In this document: piece by piece, positions 11,262 through 23,200 of the stretch
Layout: the number at the start of each line of letters is the position of its first letter
How positions within the stretch are numbered: position 1 is the stretch's first letter
NCBI RefSeq assembly: GCF_000091045.1
Contig: NC_006683.1
Location: forward strand, 606,161 to 670,160
Reading direction: 5' to 3'
DNA from: Cryptococcus deneoformans JEC21
Lineage: Eukaryota > Basidiomycota > Tremellomycetes > Tremellales > Cryptococcaceae
Length of the DNA: 64,000 bases
The notes under the pieces: generated by a model
Database searches by the model: none
Told to the model about the DNA's origin: nothing
What the model saw: only the letters and a program-made list of their open reading frames with translations
Made by a program: the position numbers and the translations under genes

Positions 11262-12618
11262 ACCCGATACCAGTGAGCTCCGAGAAGGTTTCATCCGCCA
11301 GTGTCATGATGATGTGGGCCATTTCGGCGTAGCGAAGACATTGGAGATGGTGCGCCGCAGCTATTACTGGGAGGGCATGAGGCAGGATGTTGTGGACTAT
11401 GTAAGCTCGTGTGCACCCTGTCAGACTTCAAAGAGCACTACTGTCAAGCCCGCAGGCCGCCTTCACTCTCTACCAGTTCCACAGGCGAAGTTTCTCGACA
11501 TTGGCATTGACTTCGTGGGCCCTCTCCCCATGTCACAAGGCTTCGACCAACTCATTGTCATCACCGACCGCCTCACTGGTTATGTGGTCCTCATTCCCAC
11601 CACCATCACAGCAAATGCGCGCGAGGTTGCCCGACTTTTTTACGACCACTGGCTTTCCAAATTCGGCTGCCCTCGCTCCATTGTCTCCGACCGTGGCAGC
11701 ATCTTCCAGTCTGGGGTTTGGCGTCATGTCACCAAGCATATCGACACCAAGTCTATGCTTTCAACCTCATATCACCCCCAGACTGATGGTATCTCTGAAC
11801 GGTCCAACAAATCAGTAATCGAGTCGCTCCGAACCCTCACTGACATCCGTGGGCGTACATGGGCTGACCATTTGCAGCGCATTGCTTTCGCTCTCAACAA
11901 CCATGTCCGCGCATCAACCAAGCACACTCCTGCCGAGCTGGTTTTTGGCAAGCGTCTCTCTCATGTTCCTCCCTTGGTGGCTGACACTCCAGCGAAAATT
12001 GCTGAAGCCTTGCAGTTCATGGTACCTTCGGAAGACGAATGGGAAGCAGCAGCTCGGCGTATGCGGCTCGACGAAGGGGAAGCACGAGACAATCTCCTCA
12101 TGGCCAAACATCGACAAGCAGTTCAAGCCAACAAACATCGCCGGCCTGATCCCATTTACAAGGTCGGTGACCAAGTGCTGGTGAACACCCGTCATGTCAG
12201 GCATGAATACAAGTCCTCATCAGGCTTCAAAAATTCTGCTAAGTTCATCCCACGTTATGATGGTCCTTACACTATTGTCAAAGCTTTTCCAAATCAATCC
12301 CTCTATGAACTCGATGTCCCTGCTCGCGCCAATGACACCGCTCGACGCCATGTCTCCCTCCTCAAGCCTCACGTGGTCTCTGAACGCTATCATTCCTCAT
12401 CACCTCCCCTCCAACCCCAAGTCCCAGCTCCACCTCGCCCCCAGGTCCTTGAGGTCCTTGACATCCGCACCAGGAAGAACACTGAGGAGGTCCGAGTCCG
12501 GTTAGTTGGTGAGCCAGCCCTTGGCAAGTGGCTACCCCGAGTTGAAGTCGAGTTATGGGATGGTTTCAAGGCTGCGTGGGAGGTGTATGATGGCCCAGAT
12601 GAGTTGTTGTTGGAGTAA
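11262..12618 (+). pseudogene. Element 1 gag-pol, second part: integrase and chromodomain-like tail
   Basis: This continues the interrupted frame of element 1; removing element 2 and one ACCCG joins the two halves in frame. It encodes the integrase zinc domain (HDDVGHFG with CAPCQ), the catalytic core (D in IGIDFVGP, D in VSDRG, E in TDGISER) and a C-terminal segment VLEVLDIRTRK to GKWLPRVEVE that resembles a chromodomain. The frame ends at TAA 12616-12618. No internal stop is visible here. The apparent upstream start at 11236 lies inside the LTR of element 2 and is not real. An untranslated stretch and a purine tract (GGAAGGGGAGGG) follow before the 3' LTR. Confidence 0.9.
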
Positions 12619-12774
12619 TTTTGATGTTTTTTTCTTTCTTCTTTCAAACATGGACCCCACTTATTACCCTTTAGCCTAGTTGTTTCACCAATGGACCCCA
12701 CTTATTTTTTTACCTAGTTTTTCTTGCTCTCGCCTTTTCTTCCAAGACCATGGCCTTTTTCAGGAAGGGGAGGG

Positions 12775-13364
12775 TGTAAGGCATGCATGCCAAACACGGT
12801 CATTATGATCCCAAGGTCTGTTTCACTTCATACATAGATTTGCTGCCGCTTTTCTCTTATTTTGATTCCGTTTATTTTGCGCGCTCCTCACAGGCCTCAA
12901 AGGAATTTGCAGCAAGGAAAAGCCTCTCTTCTTTATCTTTAGAAAGAGAGCCCTTTTCCTTTGGTTGTCCGCGACCTGCTGTAGTTCTTTTGAGTGCTTG
13001 TGAGTCCCACTTCCTACTTGGAATTGTGGTTTTATGCTAACTGGGCGGACTCTAGTAATTATAGCTTCGTTGACACTCTGCCCAGGTATGCTTGTAACTT
13101 CTTCTTTATCTTTAGAAAGAGAGCCCTTTTCCTTTGGTTGTCCGCGACCTGCTGTAGTTCTTTTGAGTGCTTTAATTATAGCTTCGTTGACACTCTGCCC
13201 AGTGATCAACAAACATATGCAAACTCATAGACCGCTTCTGCGCCCGGACAATCCAACTACCTCTTTCCTTGCCACCGACTAGACAACAGTCGTGTTCCAG
13301 CCGTCTCTCTTTCAATCAAATCAAGCCGAACTCTTTCAGTGAACATCCCCCCTGGGTTGTTACA
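12775..13364 (+). repeat. 3' LTR of element 1 (complete, 590 bases)
   Basis: It starts TGTAAGGCATGCATGCC after a purine tract and ends GGGTTGTTACA. A solo copy in opposite orientation lies at 18698-19285. An internal segment including CTTTATCTTTAGAAAGAGAG and the neighbouring CTGTAGTTCTTTTGAGTGC occurs twice, so the LTR contains its own imperfect duplication. Confidence 0.9.
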
Positions 13365-13498
13365 GGGTGTGGTATGAATTGATTTGGGTAATGAGTTTGA
13401 AAAAAAAGTGTAAGGTCCGGACAATAGACCTTCACTGAACTGGTGGGGCTAGCTCGGAGGGACAAGGCTTGGAGAGAACTGGTGGGCTCTTAGGGCTG
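13365..13498 (-). repeat. Leader and LTR fragment of a family-4 element
   Basis: Positions 13365-13408 match the untranslated leader of element 4 and 13409-13498 match the start (plus-strand reading) of its LTR at 24825. The fragment is cut on the left by element 1 and on the right by element 3. It is the remnant of an older family-4 copy into whose leader element 1 inserted. Confidence 0.85.
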
Positions 13499-13999
13499 TG
13501 TAGGCACTGGGGTGTGCCTCACTGCGTTCGGTGGGCGTTCGGAAAGAATGGGCGTTCATGGTATAGGTCTAGAGGGCGTTCGGATGCGTTCGAGGAAGCG
13601 TTCGGTGTTTGTTTATAGTTATAGTGGTCTACTGGATGCGAAACTAGCAATGGTTGATATGCATGAGTTTCGCTTGGAGAAAGAGAAAACTATAACTATG
13701 TATGAGATCTATATATATATATGTATGGACGTATGCAGAAACAAACAGAAGTCCATCGAAAAAAAGGGGCAGAGATCCGGCGAAGTCCGCCGCCGCGTTT
13801 CGGCAGCAATTGCCGGTCCTATGCATGAGAATAAAATATCATGCATAGGATAAGGCCGGACAGAGCTGATGCCGCGTTTCGGCGAAGTCCGAAAGACACA
13901 TTTCGGCATCAAATCTCACCTTACCAACATCGACCAATGCATAGGAATAAATCCTACCATATGGTGAGAATGAATGGTGGTAAGGGCTCTGCACTTACA
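13499..13999 (-). repeat. 3' LTR of element 3
   Basis: This 501-base repeat with ends TGTAGGCACTGG and CACTTACA belongs to the element 2 family but has many small differences from the element 2 LTRs. It is followed by the purine-tract region (minus sense GGGGGAGAG). Confidence 0.9.
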
Positions 14000-14360
14000 C
14001 TCTCCCCCGTCCAGATGAGAGCCAGGGGAAGACTCGACCGGATCAAAAAGATAAAAGAAAGAATTAAGAGATAAGGCAATGGAACATAAAATTGAAAAGG
14101 AGAGAATAAGGGCAAAAGAACGAATGATCACCAGGCCGTGGGGACTGCCAGCGCCCCCCTGTCAACACGTTACTTTCCAAATCCATCCACGTTGGAAGGA
14201 CTGGGCAGGAGAACACTCTGTGAGAAAGTCCTGTTAATTTAGTCTTGCTGAGTGCAAGCCAGGGAAAAAAACCAATAATGGCCAAAAAACCCACGGAGGA
14301 ACGCAAGCAGCCCCCCCAGACACGTATACAAAGGAAAACAGGAGCAAACAGGAAGGGGAC

Positions 14361-17300
14361 TCACAAGGCCAGTTCGTCGTCGCCTATATATTCGTCATAT
14401 AAGGCCCGGAAACCATTGTATGTACGCAAGTCGTCGAGATTCCTCCATTGACCATTAGGACCGTCGCCGCTGAGTACTACTCGGAGTTGTCTATGACCGC
14501 GATACACTCGATCATCCAGGATTTGAAGAATGCTGCGACGTCCAGTGTCAAATTGGTGGGTTACCGGTGATGTTTGATGGAACCTAGGCGACGACAGATA
14601 AGGCTTAAGGAGATGACCATGGAATTTTGGGTATGTCCGGTCATTCATGTGAAGACGGTAAACTGAGAGGGCAGGGTTAGCCTCTTGTACCTGGTAAGGC
14701 CCCTGGAAGCGGGGGAAGAACTTAGCAGCGCGATATTCCCCGTCTCCAGCACGAAATTCCTTCAACCTATTTCGGGTATCCAACCACACCCAATCTCCAA
14801 CCTTGTAGGCTACTTCAGGACGGCGATGGCGATTGGCCTGGACGGCCATACGATGCTTCGCCACAAGGAGGTTATCGCGCGCCTCAGCGAGCGAGAGGTC
14901 GGTGCGATCCGCTGCGAGAGTCCATTCGGCCTGTGTGGGAAGGGAAGCCCGGGTGAACGGAGGAGGACGAGCCAGACTAGGTAGGGTACAGAGCCGACGG
15001 CCAAAGACCAGTTGTGCTGGAGAGAAACCTGTGGAACGTCTGACAGTGTTATTCATGGCTTGGGAAACACGAGAGAGGTACTTAACCCAAGAGGTGCCAT
15101 GCCTATCCACCCAGCTACGTAGCAGTTGCACCACTGTCTTGTTGGACCGTTCCGAAGTGCCGTCAGTCTGCGGATGGAAGGCCGTGGACATCTTGAGCTT
15201 GACGTTCTGCTGTTCCCATAGTGTTGTCCAGAATCGCGAGGTGAACAGAGTATCACGATCGGACGTAATGGAGAGCGGCAAACCATAACGAGACACCCAT
15301 CGCTCCCAAACCAGGATGGCGAGATCCCGCGCATTGATCGTGGTGGAGCAGGCGACCAGTTCGATGAACCCGGTTAGTCTATCCGTGATCGTGAGGAGAT
15401 AGTCGTGTCCGCCGGAAGAAGGGAGTGGTCCTACAAAATCGATAGCGATGTCATCGAATTTATCGCGTGGGACCGGAAGCGGATGCAAGGGACCAGCCGG
15501 CTTCGTCGTGGGTGCGTTCGCCTGTTGACATAAGTGGCACGCACAGACAAACTCACGAACATCCTTGGACATTGTCTCCCAAAAGTATCCACTCCTGAGT
15601 ACCTCCATGGTTTTCTCCACTCCCAGATGCCCAGCAGTGCCTTCATGAGCTTGCCGCATAAGTTCCTCGCGAAGTGTATTAACGTCCGGAATGCATAAGC
15701 GGTTGTCAACGAGGAGAAGTCGGTGGGTATCATGATCATGGAAGGTAACACCTGGAGCAGTAGACGGATCAGCAAGCCATTCTTTGAATAATACATCACC
15801 TTGATAACCCTGCGCAATCGCGCGAAGGGTGTCCGGATCCAAAGTGGGCTCGTATGTCATTGTGGCATGAACTGAAACCGGTGATTGATCCAGAGAGGGG
15901 TCGGCAGGTTCGACGGCATCCGAAGGGGCGTGACGAGAGAGGTAATCGGCGAGAGTATTGAACTCCCCTTTGATGTATTCGATGCGGAGGTCGAAATCCT
16001 TCAGAGTACTCAGCCACCGAAGCTGACGGGGAGAGAGATTACGTTGACCTAGGAACCATTGAAGGGTAAAGTGATCGCAGTAGACGTGGACTGGAATGCC
16101 GTATAGCAGAGGGCGCCAATGATCGAGGGCATTAATAATCGCCAGCAGCTCACGGTCGTGTACCGGATAGTTCCGTTGTGCACTATTGAAAGTGCGCGAA
16201 TCGTAGGCCACAGGCTGGGCGGACTCCCGAGAGGTACCGACACCAATCCAAGCGCCAGTACCTGTGTTGGAAGCGTCGGTGAATAGAAAGACCTGCTGTT
16301 TTCCCGCTTTGACAGCATCATAATCGATAACGGCAAGACAGGGGACAGTACTCACCGCGCGTCGAGTCGCTTCAAAGGCCGCCTTCTCCGCAGGGCCGAA
16401 CGACCATCTCCAACCAGTCCATCCCTCGGGGAGGTGTCCCTTATGCATCTTAACAGCCTTGTAGTAAGCTTTCTCAGCCGCCGCATTCGGAGGAAGAGTG
16501 GCGTGAAGCACGGCGGTATGGTCGGCCAGGTTTGGTATGAAATCGCGAAGGTAGTTAACGAGACCGAGGAACGAGTGAAGTTGGTGAGAATTGACCGGGA
16601 GGGGGAACTGCTCGACGCGTGCTATTTTGGCGGGGTCGGGCAGAATCTGTCCGGGGCGGATGATATGTCCTAAGAACGCTACTTCGTCGAGGAACAGCTT
16701 TGACTTCTCACGCGAGCAGCGAAGACCACTTCGACGTAGGGCAGAAAGAACACTCACAATATTATCATGCAGGTCCTTAGCATCCTTCCCCCAGATGATG
16801 ATATCGTCCACATAAGCCTCGCAACATTCCCCAGTTAAACCTTGTAACGCCTCATTAATGCGACGCTGTTGAGCGGCCGGCGCGTTCCGGATCCCTTGAG
16901 GCATTACCACCCACTCTAGGAGACCGAGAGGAGTGGTGATAGCGGTTTTCGGGATGTCCTCCTCCTTCATTAGCGTCTGGAAAAAGGCATCCTTACAGTC
17001 AAGTTTTGCGAAAATCTTGCCCTTCCTAGCGGCACGGTGGAGGATATCCTGGACGTTCCCCATAGGGTACATGTCGGGGACCGTGACATTGTTCAGAGCA
17101 CGGAAATCGCAGACCATTCGGAATTTGCCATTACCTTTGGAAACGAGGAACGCCGGGGAGGCCCAAGGGGAACTAAAGTATCGAAGACGTCCTGCATTCA
17201 GATGTTCTAATAACATCTCTCGGAAACGGGGAAGCAGGGCTTCCGGTACTCGATAGGGTGGCGAGCGGTGGGGAGTAGCACCATGTTTCAGGTTAATTTC

Positions 17301-19612
17301 GAAACGCACGCCAGACTTTGTTTTGGAGATGGTGGGGAAATTTCGCACGTCGCCTAGGTCGTCGCAGAAAACATCGTGGAATTCGGTCTGAAGCTTGCGT
17401 AGAACATCCGTCAGACTGTCGGACTCGGCGGCCACGCGGGTCTGCGAAAGATTGGGGCGGGTGTCGGCGAATGACACTGTGGCGGTAGTCGAGGCGGGAT
17501 TTGCGGCGGCGTGGGAAACTGGCGCACCTAACTTTTGCAAGCCTAACGCAGACAAGTTCACACCGCCCGCCTCCAATAACCGAACGAAAGAATTTGATTC
17601 CGCGAGTAATCCGTGCCGCGCGAAGAAATTTAGTCCTAAGATACCATCGTAGGTACCGTGCAGATCCATCAGGACACCATCGACTCGATACATGCGACCA
17701 CCTAGGGAAAACGACCCGACGACCATATCTGTGACCAACGGACCCGCCAAACCTCCGGCTAGACGCACTCGCATCCGTACCAACCCTTTCTTCACTTCCC
17801 AGCCCAGTCTCGCCGCCAACCTCGGATCCACAAAGGTTGTGGACGCCCCCGTGTCGAGTAAGAATTTAGGGGAGGGGGCTGATAAACGGCTGTCAGCGGA
17901 GACTGGGACGGATATGGAGAGCAAAGGATGGAAAAGAGCGTACATCGCGTCACAGGTATCATCATCGGCTGGAGGAACGGTTTGGGCTAACGTCAGATAG
18001 GCTGAGGTGGCATCGCCTGCCGTCAGTTCAGTCTCGAGTTGGTTGACCTTAGGAGTCGGAGCGCGTGTACGGGTAGGGCACTTGGAATGCTGATGCCCCG
18101 TTTTACGACAATCGTAGCATCGGTTCTCCTTGCGGAAGACTTCACGGATGTGGCGGCCCGCCGGGGAGAGATAGTATGGCAGAGCGTGGGAAGGGTCGTG
18201 ATAGTAGGACATAGAGTGGGGTAATTGGACGTTGTCGGAAGAAACCTGGTTGGTGGGACGGGACCTAATCCGAGAGGCGGCATCCTCGTGTTGAATTCGT
18301 TCGACGTGGTTGCTGATCAAGGCCCGCAGTGCGTCCAGATCATCGACGTGAAATTCGGGCAAGTCAACCAAGCGAAGAAAAAGGCGCTCGGGACAGGCCG
18401 CACGGTAAAAACTGGTGAGTTGTTGGTCGGTCGGGTATAGCTTACTCCCAAGGAGGTGGGCACGGTGCAAAATCACCGCATTGTCGAATTTTTTCCAACC
18501 CTCCGACGACGCCTCGTGGAAGGAGAGACGAAAAAGAGCACGGCTTTCGCGGAACTCCCAGTTGGACGGCATGGCCTTAGCCTTGAAGGCGGCTGACCAC
18601 GTCTCCCATGTCGTTATTCCATCGGTCTCCATACGGCGACCGTCTTGCTCAACCCAACCAACGAGACCAGCGCACTCAATCGAATTATTCGCCAGCTTGT
18701 AACAACCCAGGGGGGATGTTCACTGAAGAGTTCGGCTTGATTTGATTGAAAGAGAGACGGCTGGAACACGACTGTTGTCTAGTCGGTGGCAAGGAAAGAG
18801 GTAGTTGGATTGTCCGGGCGCAGAAGCGGTCTATGAGTTTGCATATGTTTGTTGATCACTGGGCAGAGTGTCAACGAAGCTATAATTAAAGCACTCAAAA
18901 GAACTACAGCAGGTCGCGGACAACCAAAGGAAAAGGGCTCTCTTTCTAAAGATAAAGAAGAAGTTACAAGCATACCTGGGCAGAGTGTCAACGAAGCTAT
19001 AATTACTAAAGTCCGCCCAGTTAGCATAAAACCACATTCCAAGTAGGAAGTGGGACTCACAAGCACTCAAAAGAACTACAGCAGGTCGCGGACAACCAAA
19101 GGAAAAGGGCTCTCTTTCTAAAGATAAAGAAGAGAGGCTTTTCCTTGCTGCAAATTCCTTTGAGGCCTGTGAGGAGCGCGCAAAATAAACGGAATCAAAA
19201 TAAGAGAAAAGCGGCAGCAAATCTATGTATGAAGTGAAACAGACCTTGGGATCATAATGACCGTGTTTGGCATGCATGCCTTACACAGCTCAATCACTGT
19301 CACACGGCGTCGCTCTTCCACCTCCTCGTCGTCCGAGGGAGTCAGAAGGCCGTGCGTTCGCAAAACCTGTTGAAGCCGACGCAAATGGGTAAGGGCGCGG
19401 TCCGCATCGCCAAGGGGACCCTCGAAACGAGGGATGTCTGACGCCTTGGGCAATGGTATACCTCGGGGTGTATAGCGTTCCTTGGTAGCTGATAGTTTGT
19501 TTTGTTTAGCCAGCAGCTCAGTGAGGAGCGCCAGCGTATCGTCTTGTTGTTGGACGCGGTCGACCAGACGCGCGAGCAACTCCGTTGGAGAGTCTTGAGC
19601 TGATTTGGGCAT
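14361..19612 (-). pseudogene. Element 3 gag-pol, disrupted in gag by a solo LTR
   Basis: The polyprotein starts at ATG 19610-19612 and reads to TGA 14361-14363, with the same domains as element 2: CYDCRKTGH knuckle, DTGAS protease, YVDDIIIWG reverse transcriptase, LFTDAS RNase H, D,D-35-E integrase (TDGTSER) and the ILDDRVYRGHRQ chromodomain-like end. No nonsense codon was seen. The only lesion is the insertion at 18698-19285 between the segments ending VIEL and starting ANNSIEC, plus the CAGCT duplication. Gag and protease are almost identical to element 2, but the integrase to C-terminal region (about 14690-15400) differs much more. Translation after the insertion ends quickly, so a functional polyprotein is not expected. 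Confidence 0.92.
18698..19285 (-). repeat. Solo LTR of element 1's family inside element 3 gag
   Basis: This 588-base sequence is the reverse complement of the LTR at 12775-13364, with ends TGTAACAACCC and GCCTTACA (plus reading). It is flanked by CAGCT at 18693-18697 and 19286-19290, a perfect 5-base target duplication; in element 2 the same site has one CAGCT. This is the expected footprint of a full insertion followed by LTR-LTR recombination that removed the interior. Confidence 0.95.
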
Positions 19613-19655
19613 GGTGGATATGGTGTAAAAAAGTAGGTGCTAGTTTCGAAAAAAG

Positions 19656-20224
19656 TGTAGGCACTGGGGGTGCCTCACTGCGTTCGGTTGGCGTTCGAGA
19701 AGGATGGGCGTTCGTGGTATAGGTCTAGAGGGCGTTCGGATGCGTTCGAGGAAGCGTTCGGTGTTTGTTTATAGTTATAGTGGTCTACTGGATGCGAAAC
19801 TAGCAATGGTTGATATGCATGAGTTTCGCTTAGAGAAAGAGAAAACTATAACTATGTATGAGATCTATATATATATATATGTATGGATGTATGCAGAAAC
19901 AAACAGAAGTCCATTGAAAAAAAGGGACAGAGATCCGGCGAAGTCCGCCGCCGCGTCTCGGCAGCAATTGCCGGTCCTATGCATGAGAATAAAATATCAT
20001 GCATAGGATAAAGGCGGGACAAAGCTCGATGCCGCGTTTCGGCGAAGTCCGAAAGACGCGTTTCGGCATCAAATCTCACCTACCAACATCGACCATGCCG
20101 CGTTTCGGCGAAGTCCGAAAGATGCGTTTCGGCATCAAATCTCACCTACCAACATCGACCAATGCATAGGAATAAATCCTACCATATGGTGAGAATGAGT
20201 GGTGGTAAGGGCTCTGCACTTACA
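19656..20224 (-). repeat. 5' LTR of element 3 with internal 66-base tandem duplication
   Basis: The LTR is 569 bases long, about 68 longer than its partner, because units 20029-20094 and 20095-20160 are tandem copies differing at one base (C/T). The unit carries the GCCGCGTTTCGGCGAAGTCCG motif. In element sense it is followed by CTTTTTTCGAAAC. Confidence 0.9.
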
Positions 20225-23200
20225 CCTTCCCAACGGGGCATGAACTTCGCAGAACGGTTAGTGGCTGTCTTATATTCGTGACGGAACTCAGCTGTGTTCA
20301 AGTAGACTTTGTCTCCCGGGCGGTAGACCGGGTCCGGCCGACGATGCTTATTGGCTTGAACACTTTGCCGATGCTTAGCGAGAAGCAGTTCGTCACGAGC
20401 GATGCCCTCTTCGAGGGCCATGCGTTGGGCAGCGAGATCCCATTCGGAGGCTGTAGGTTGGGCGAGGGACTGGTCCGTAGCTGATGTTGAGGGGAGAAGC
20501 GGCGGAGTGAGTGACAGGCGTTTCCCGAAAACGAGCTCGGCGGGGGTGTGGTGGGTTGAGCGTCGGATGGTGTTGTTCATTGCGAAGGCGACCCGTTGTA
20601 GGTTGGCTGCCCAGTTTCGGCCTTGGTCGTCAGTCCAGGTTCGCAGGATCTGGATGACTGTCTTGTTTGATCGTTCTGATATACCATCGGTCTGGGGGTG
20701 GTATGCTGTGGACATCTTTAGCTTAGTGCCCAGGAGTGAATTCAACCGACGCCATGACGCAGCAGTGAATAACTTATCGCGGTCTGAGATGATCGATTGT
20801 GGTACCCCATATTTAGAAACCCAGTGGTCGTAGTAGAGTTGAGCAAAAGCGGAGGACGTGAGCGTCGTGACTGTTGGTATGAGAGCGACCCAGCCGGTGA
20901 GGCGATCGGTAATGACGATGAGATAGTCGAAGCTGTGTGATTGCGGTAGTGGCCCCACGAAATCTATGCCTATGTCGGAGAATTTGGCGGGAGGAACTGG
21001 TAATGAGTGTAGTAGTCCGGGAGGCTTAGTGGTGGTGGCTTTGGATGTCTGACAGGCTGGGCAAGTGCTGACAAAGTCCTTTACATCACTAGCCATACCA
21101 TCCCAGAAGTACTTACAACGCAGTAGTTCAAGTGTTTTCTCCACCCCGAAATGGCCCATCGCATTGTGGCATTCCTGGAGGCACTGTTCTCGTAAGGTCA
21201 GTATTTCGGGGATGCAGAGCCGGTCCTCGTATGTTAGCACCTTCCTGACCCCCCGTGCTCCGTTGACTTCGGTAGTGCGGACACCCGGAGGGCAGCGGTC
21301 TACTTCCCTCCAAATGCTCATTACCGGGTCCTGCCCATACCCGTCAGCCACTTCATCCAGGAAAGTTGCGTTTGGTGAGAGAACCATCATGGTGAGGGCG
21401 TTGACGTGGGCGTCGGAGTTGCGGAGCCGGGAGAAAGCGTCGGCGATGACATTAGTGGCCCCTGGAATGTGGGAAATCTGGAGGTCGTAATCGGCGAGTA
21501 CTAGTAGCCACCGCTTCTGACGTTCGGACAGATTTGGTTGTTGAAAGAACCACTTGAGGGTCGCATGGTCCGTCATGACGTGCACCGGGACGCCGAGAAG
21601 TAGAGGCCGCCACTCTTTGAGGGCGTGGATGATGGCGCATAACTCTTTTTCGTGTACCGGATAATTTCGTTCGGCGGCGGTGAGAGAGCGGGAATCGTAG
21701 GCGATAGGTTGAGCGTCGTCGGGGGATAGACCCGTGCCCAACCAGGCGCCGAGGCCGGTGTTGCTTGCGTCGGTGAAAAGGTAGAGATTGGTTTGACCTG
21801 CGAGGATAGCTTCATGGGAAAGGGGGGACAGACCTGTGATACGTGCCACCATTTCCTTCAGCGCCTCAAACGCGTCTTGCGCCGACGTTGTCCACTTCCA
21901 TAGCCAACTCAGTGATTCTAATCGCTCAGCTGGGAGGCCCTTAGCCAGTTGACGTTTACGGGATTCATACGCTTTCTCTGCTGTCTTGTTCGGAGGGAGA
22001 AGAGCCGTGAGAACGGACGTCTTGGTGGCGATGTGTGGGATGAATTTGCGTAAATACTGGAGAAGGCCAAGAAAAGATCGGAGGTCTTTCACACAACCAG
22101 GAGATGGCCATGCGCGTAGTGCTTCGACTTTCTTCGGATCTGGCCCGATGTGATTGGGGGAGATTACGTGGCCCAGGAAGGATACTGAGTCGACGAAAAA
22201 TTTCGACTTGCTAGGCGAGCAAACAAACCCGCTGTTACGTAAGGCCGTGAGAACCGCGCGGATATTTTTCGCTAAGTCAGAGTCGGTCGCGCCCCAAATG
22301 ATGATATCATCGACATAAGCTTCACAACAAACGCTGATGAGGTTACGTAAAGCCTCGTTGAGGCGGCGTTGTTGTGTTGCCGGCGAGTTGCATGCGCCTT
22401 GCGGCATCACAACCCATTCGTATAAACCCCAGGGAGTGCTGATTGCCGTTTTCTCGATATCGGGCTCGTGCATGAGCGTCTGAAAAAATGCATCGGTAAG
22501 GTCGAGTTTGGCGAAAACCTTGCCACGGGCGGCGCGTTGGAGAATGTCGTCAATGTTGGGAACCGGGGTGCGATCTTTAACCGTGACACTGTTGAGGCCG
22601 CGAAAATCGCAGAGGAACCGGAATTTGCCATTTTCTTTCTTAATGAGGAAAGCACGGGCGGCCCAAGGGGAACTGGATGGATGGAGGAGGCCTGCGGTAC
22701 GGTGTTTCTCGATTTCGTGTCGGAGGGTGTCGCGCCACGCTAACGGTACTCGAAATCCAGCTCGAGCGACAGGCATCGCATCAGGAAGAATGTTTATTCG
22801 GTGGCGGACTTGGGAGGTGGACGAACAAATGGGCGGGTAGTGGGAAACGTCAGAGATATTGGCTGGAAGGATGTCGGCAAATTCACGGAGGATGGCGTCG
22901 GAGTGGGAGTGGCGTTCAGTGCTTACGGTCGGGGATTCGACTGGTGTGATGGAGTTGAGTTGTAGTTGCACAAGCGATGTATAGGATGACCCCCCTGCAT
23001 TGAGGAGGTGATTTAAATGCTCCGCCCCATCAAATAGGCGGTGTTGACGACAGAACTGTAATCCGAGGATAAGGCGGTATCGTGGACCAAGGGCCATGGC
23101 GTAGAATGGGGTAGCGTTGTAGGTAGTGTCACCAATGATTACATCCACTACATACTCCTGGTCTACGACTGGACCCGCCCGATTGTCTGCCATTTTGGTC

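Larger units (their letters stand above)
1448..13364 (+). mobile_element. Element 1: Ty3/Gypsy chromodomain-type retrotransposon, split by element 2
   Basis: A plus-strand LTR retrotransposon with a partial 5' LTR (1448-1831), gag-pol (1856-5204 continuing 11262-12618), a purine tract just before position 12775, and a complete 3' LTR (12775-13364). The interior is interrupted at 5205-11261 by element 2, with target duplication ACCCG at 5200-5204 and 11262-11266. The 5' LTR lacks about its first 204 bases, presumably lying left of element A. The two LTRs are nearly identical where they overlap, so insertion was fairly recent. The right end inserted into the leader of a family-4 element, whose remains start at 13365. 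Confidence 0.88.
13499..20224 (-). mobile_element. Element 3: Ty3/Gypsy element of element 2's family, with a solo LTR inside
   Basis: A minus-strand copy close to element 2 with LTRs at 13499-13999 and 19656-20224. Its gag is interrupted by a solo LTR at 18698-19285. The bases next to the two outer ends do not match (GGCTG on the left, CCTTC on the right), and the left flank is family-4 LTR while the right flank is family-4 pol. It therefore did not arrive here by one simple insertion; recombination between two related copies that deleted intervening DNA is likely. Confidence 0.88.

Noticed and set aside
11236..11262. Element 1 integrase as a separate gene starting in front of 11262
   Set aside because: The apparent start codon is inside the LTR of element 2; the frame belongs to the interrupted gag-pol of element 1.
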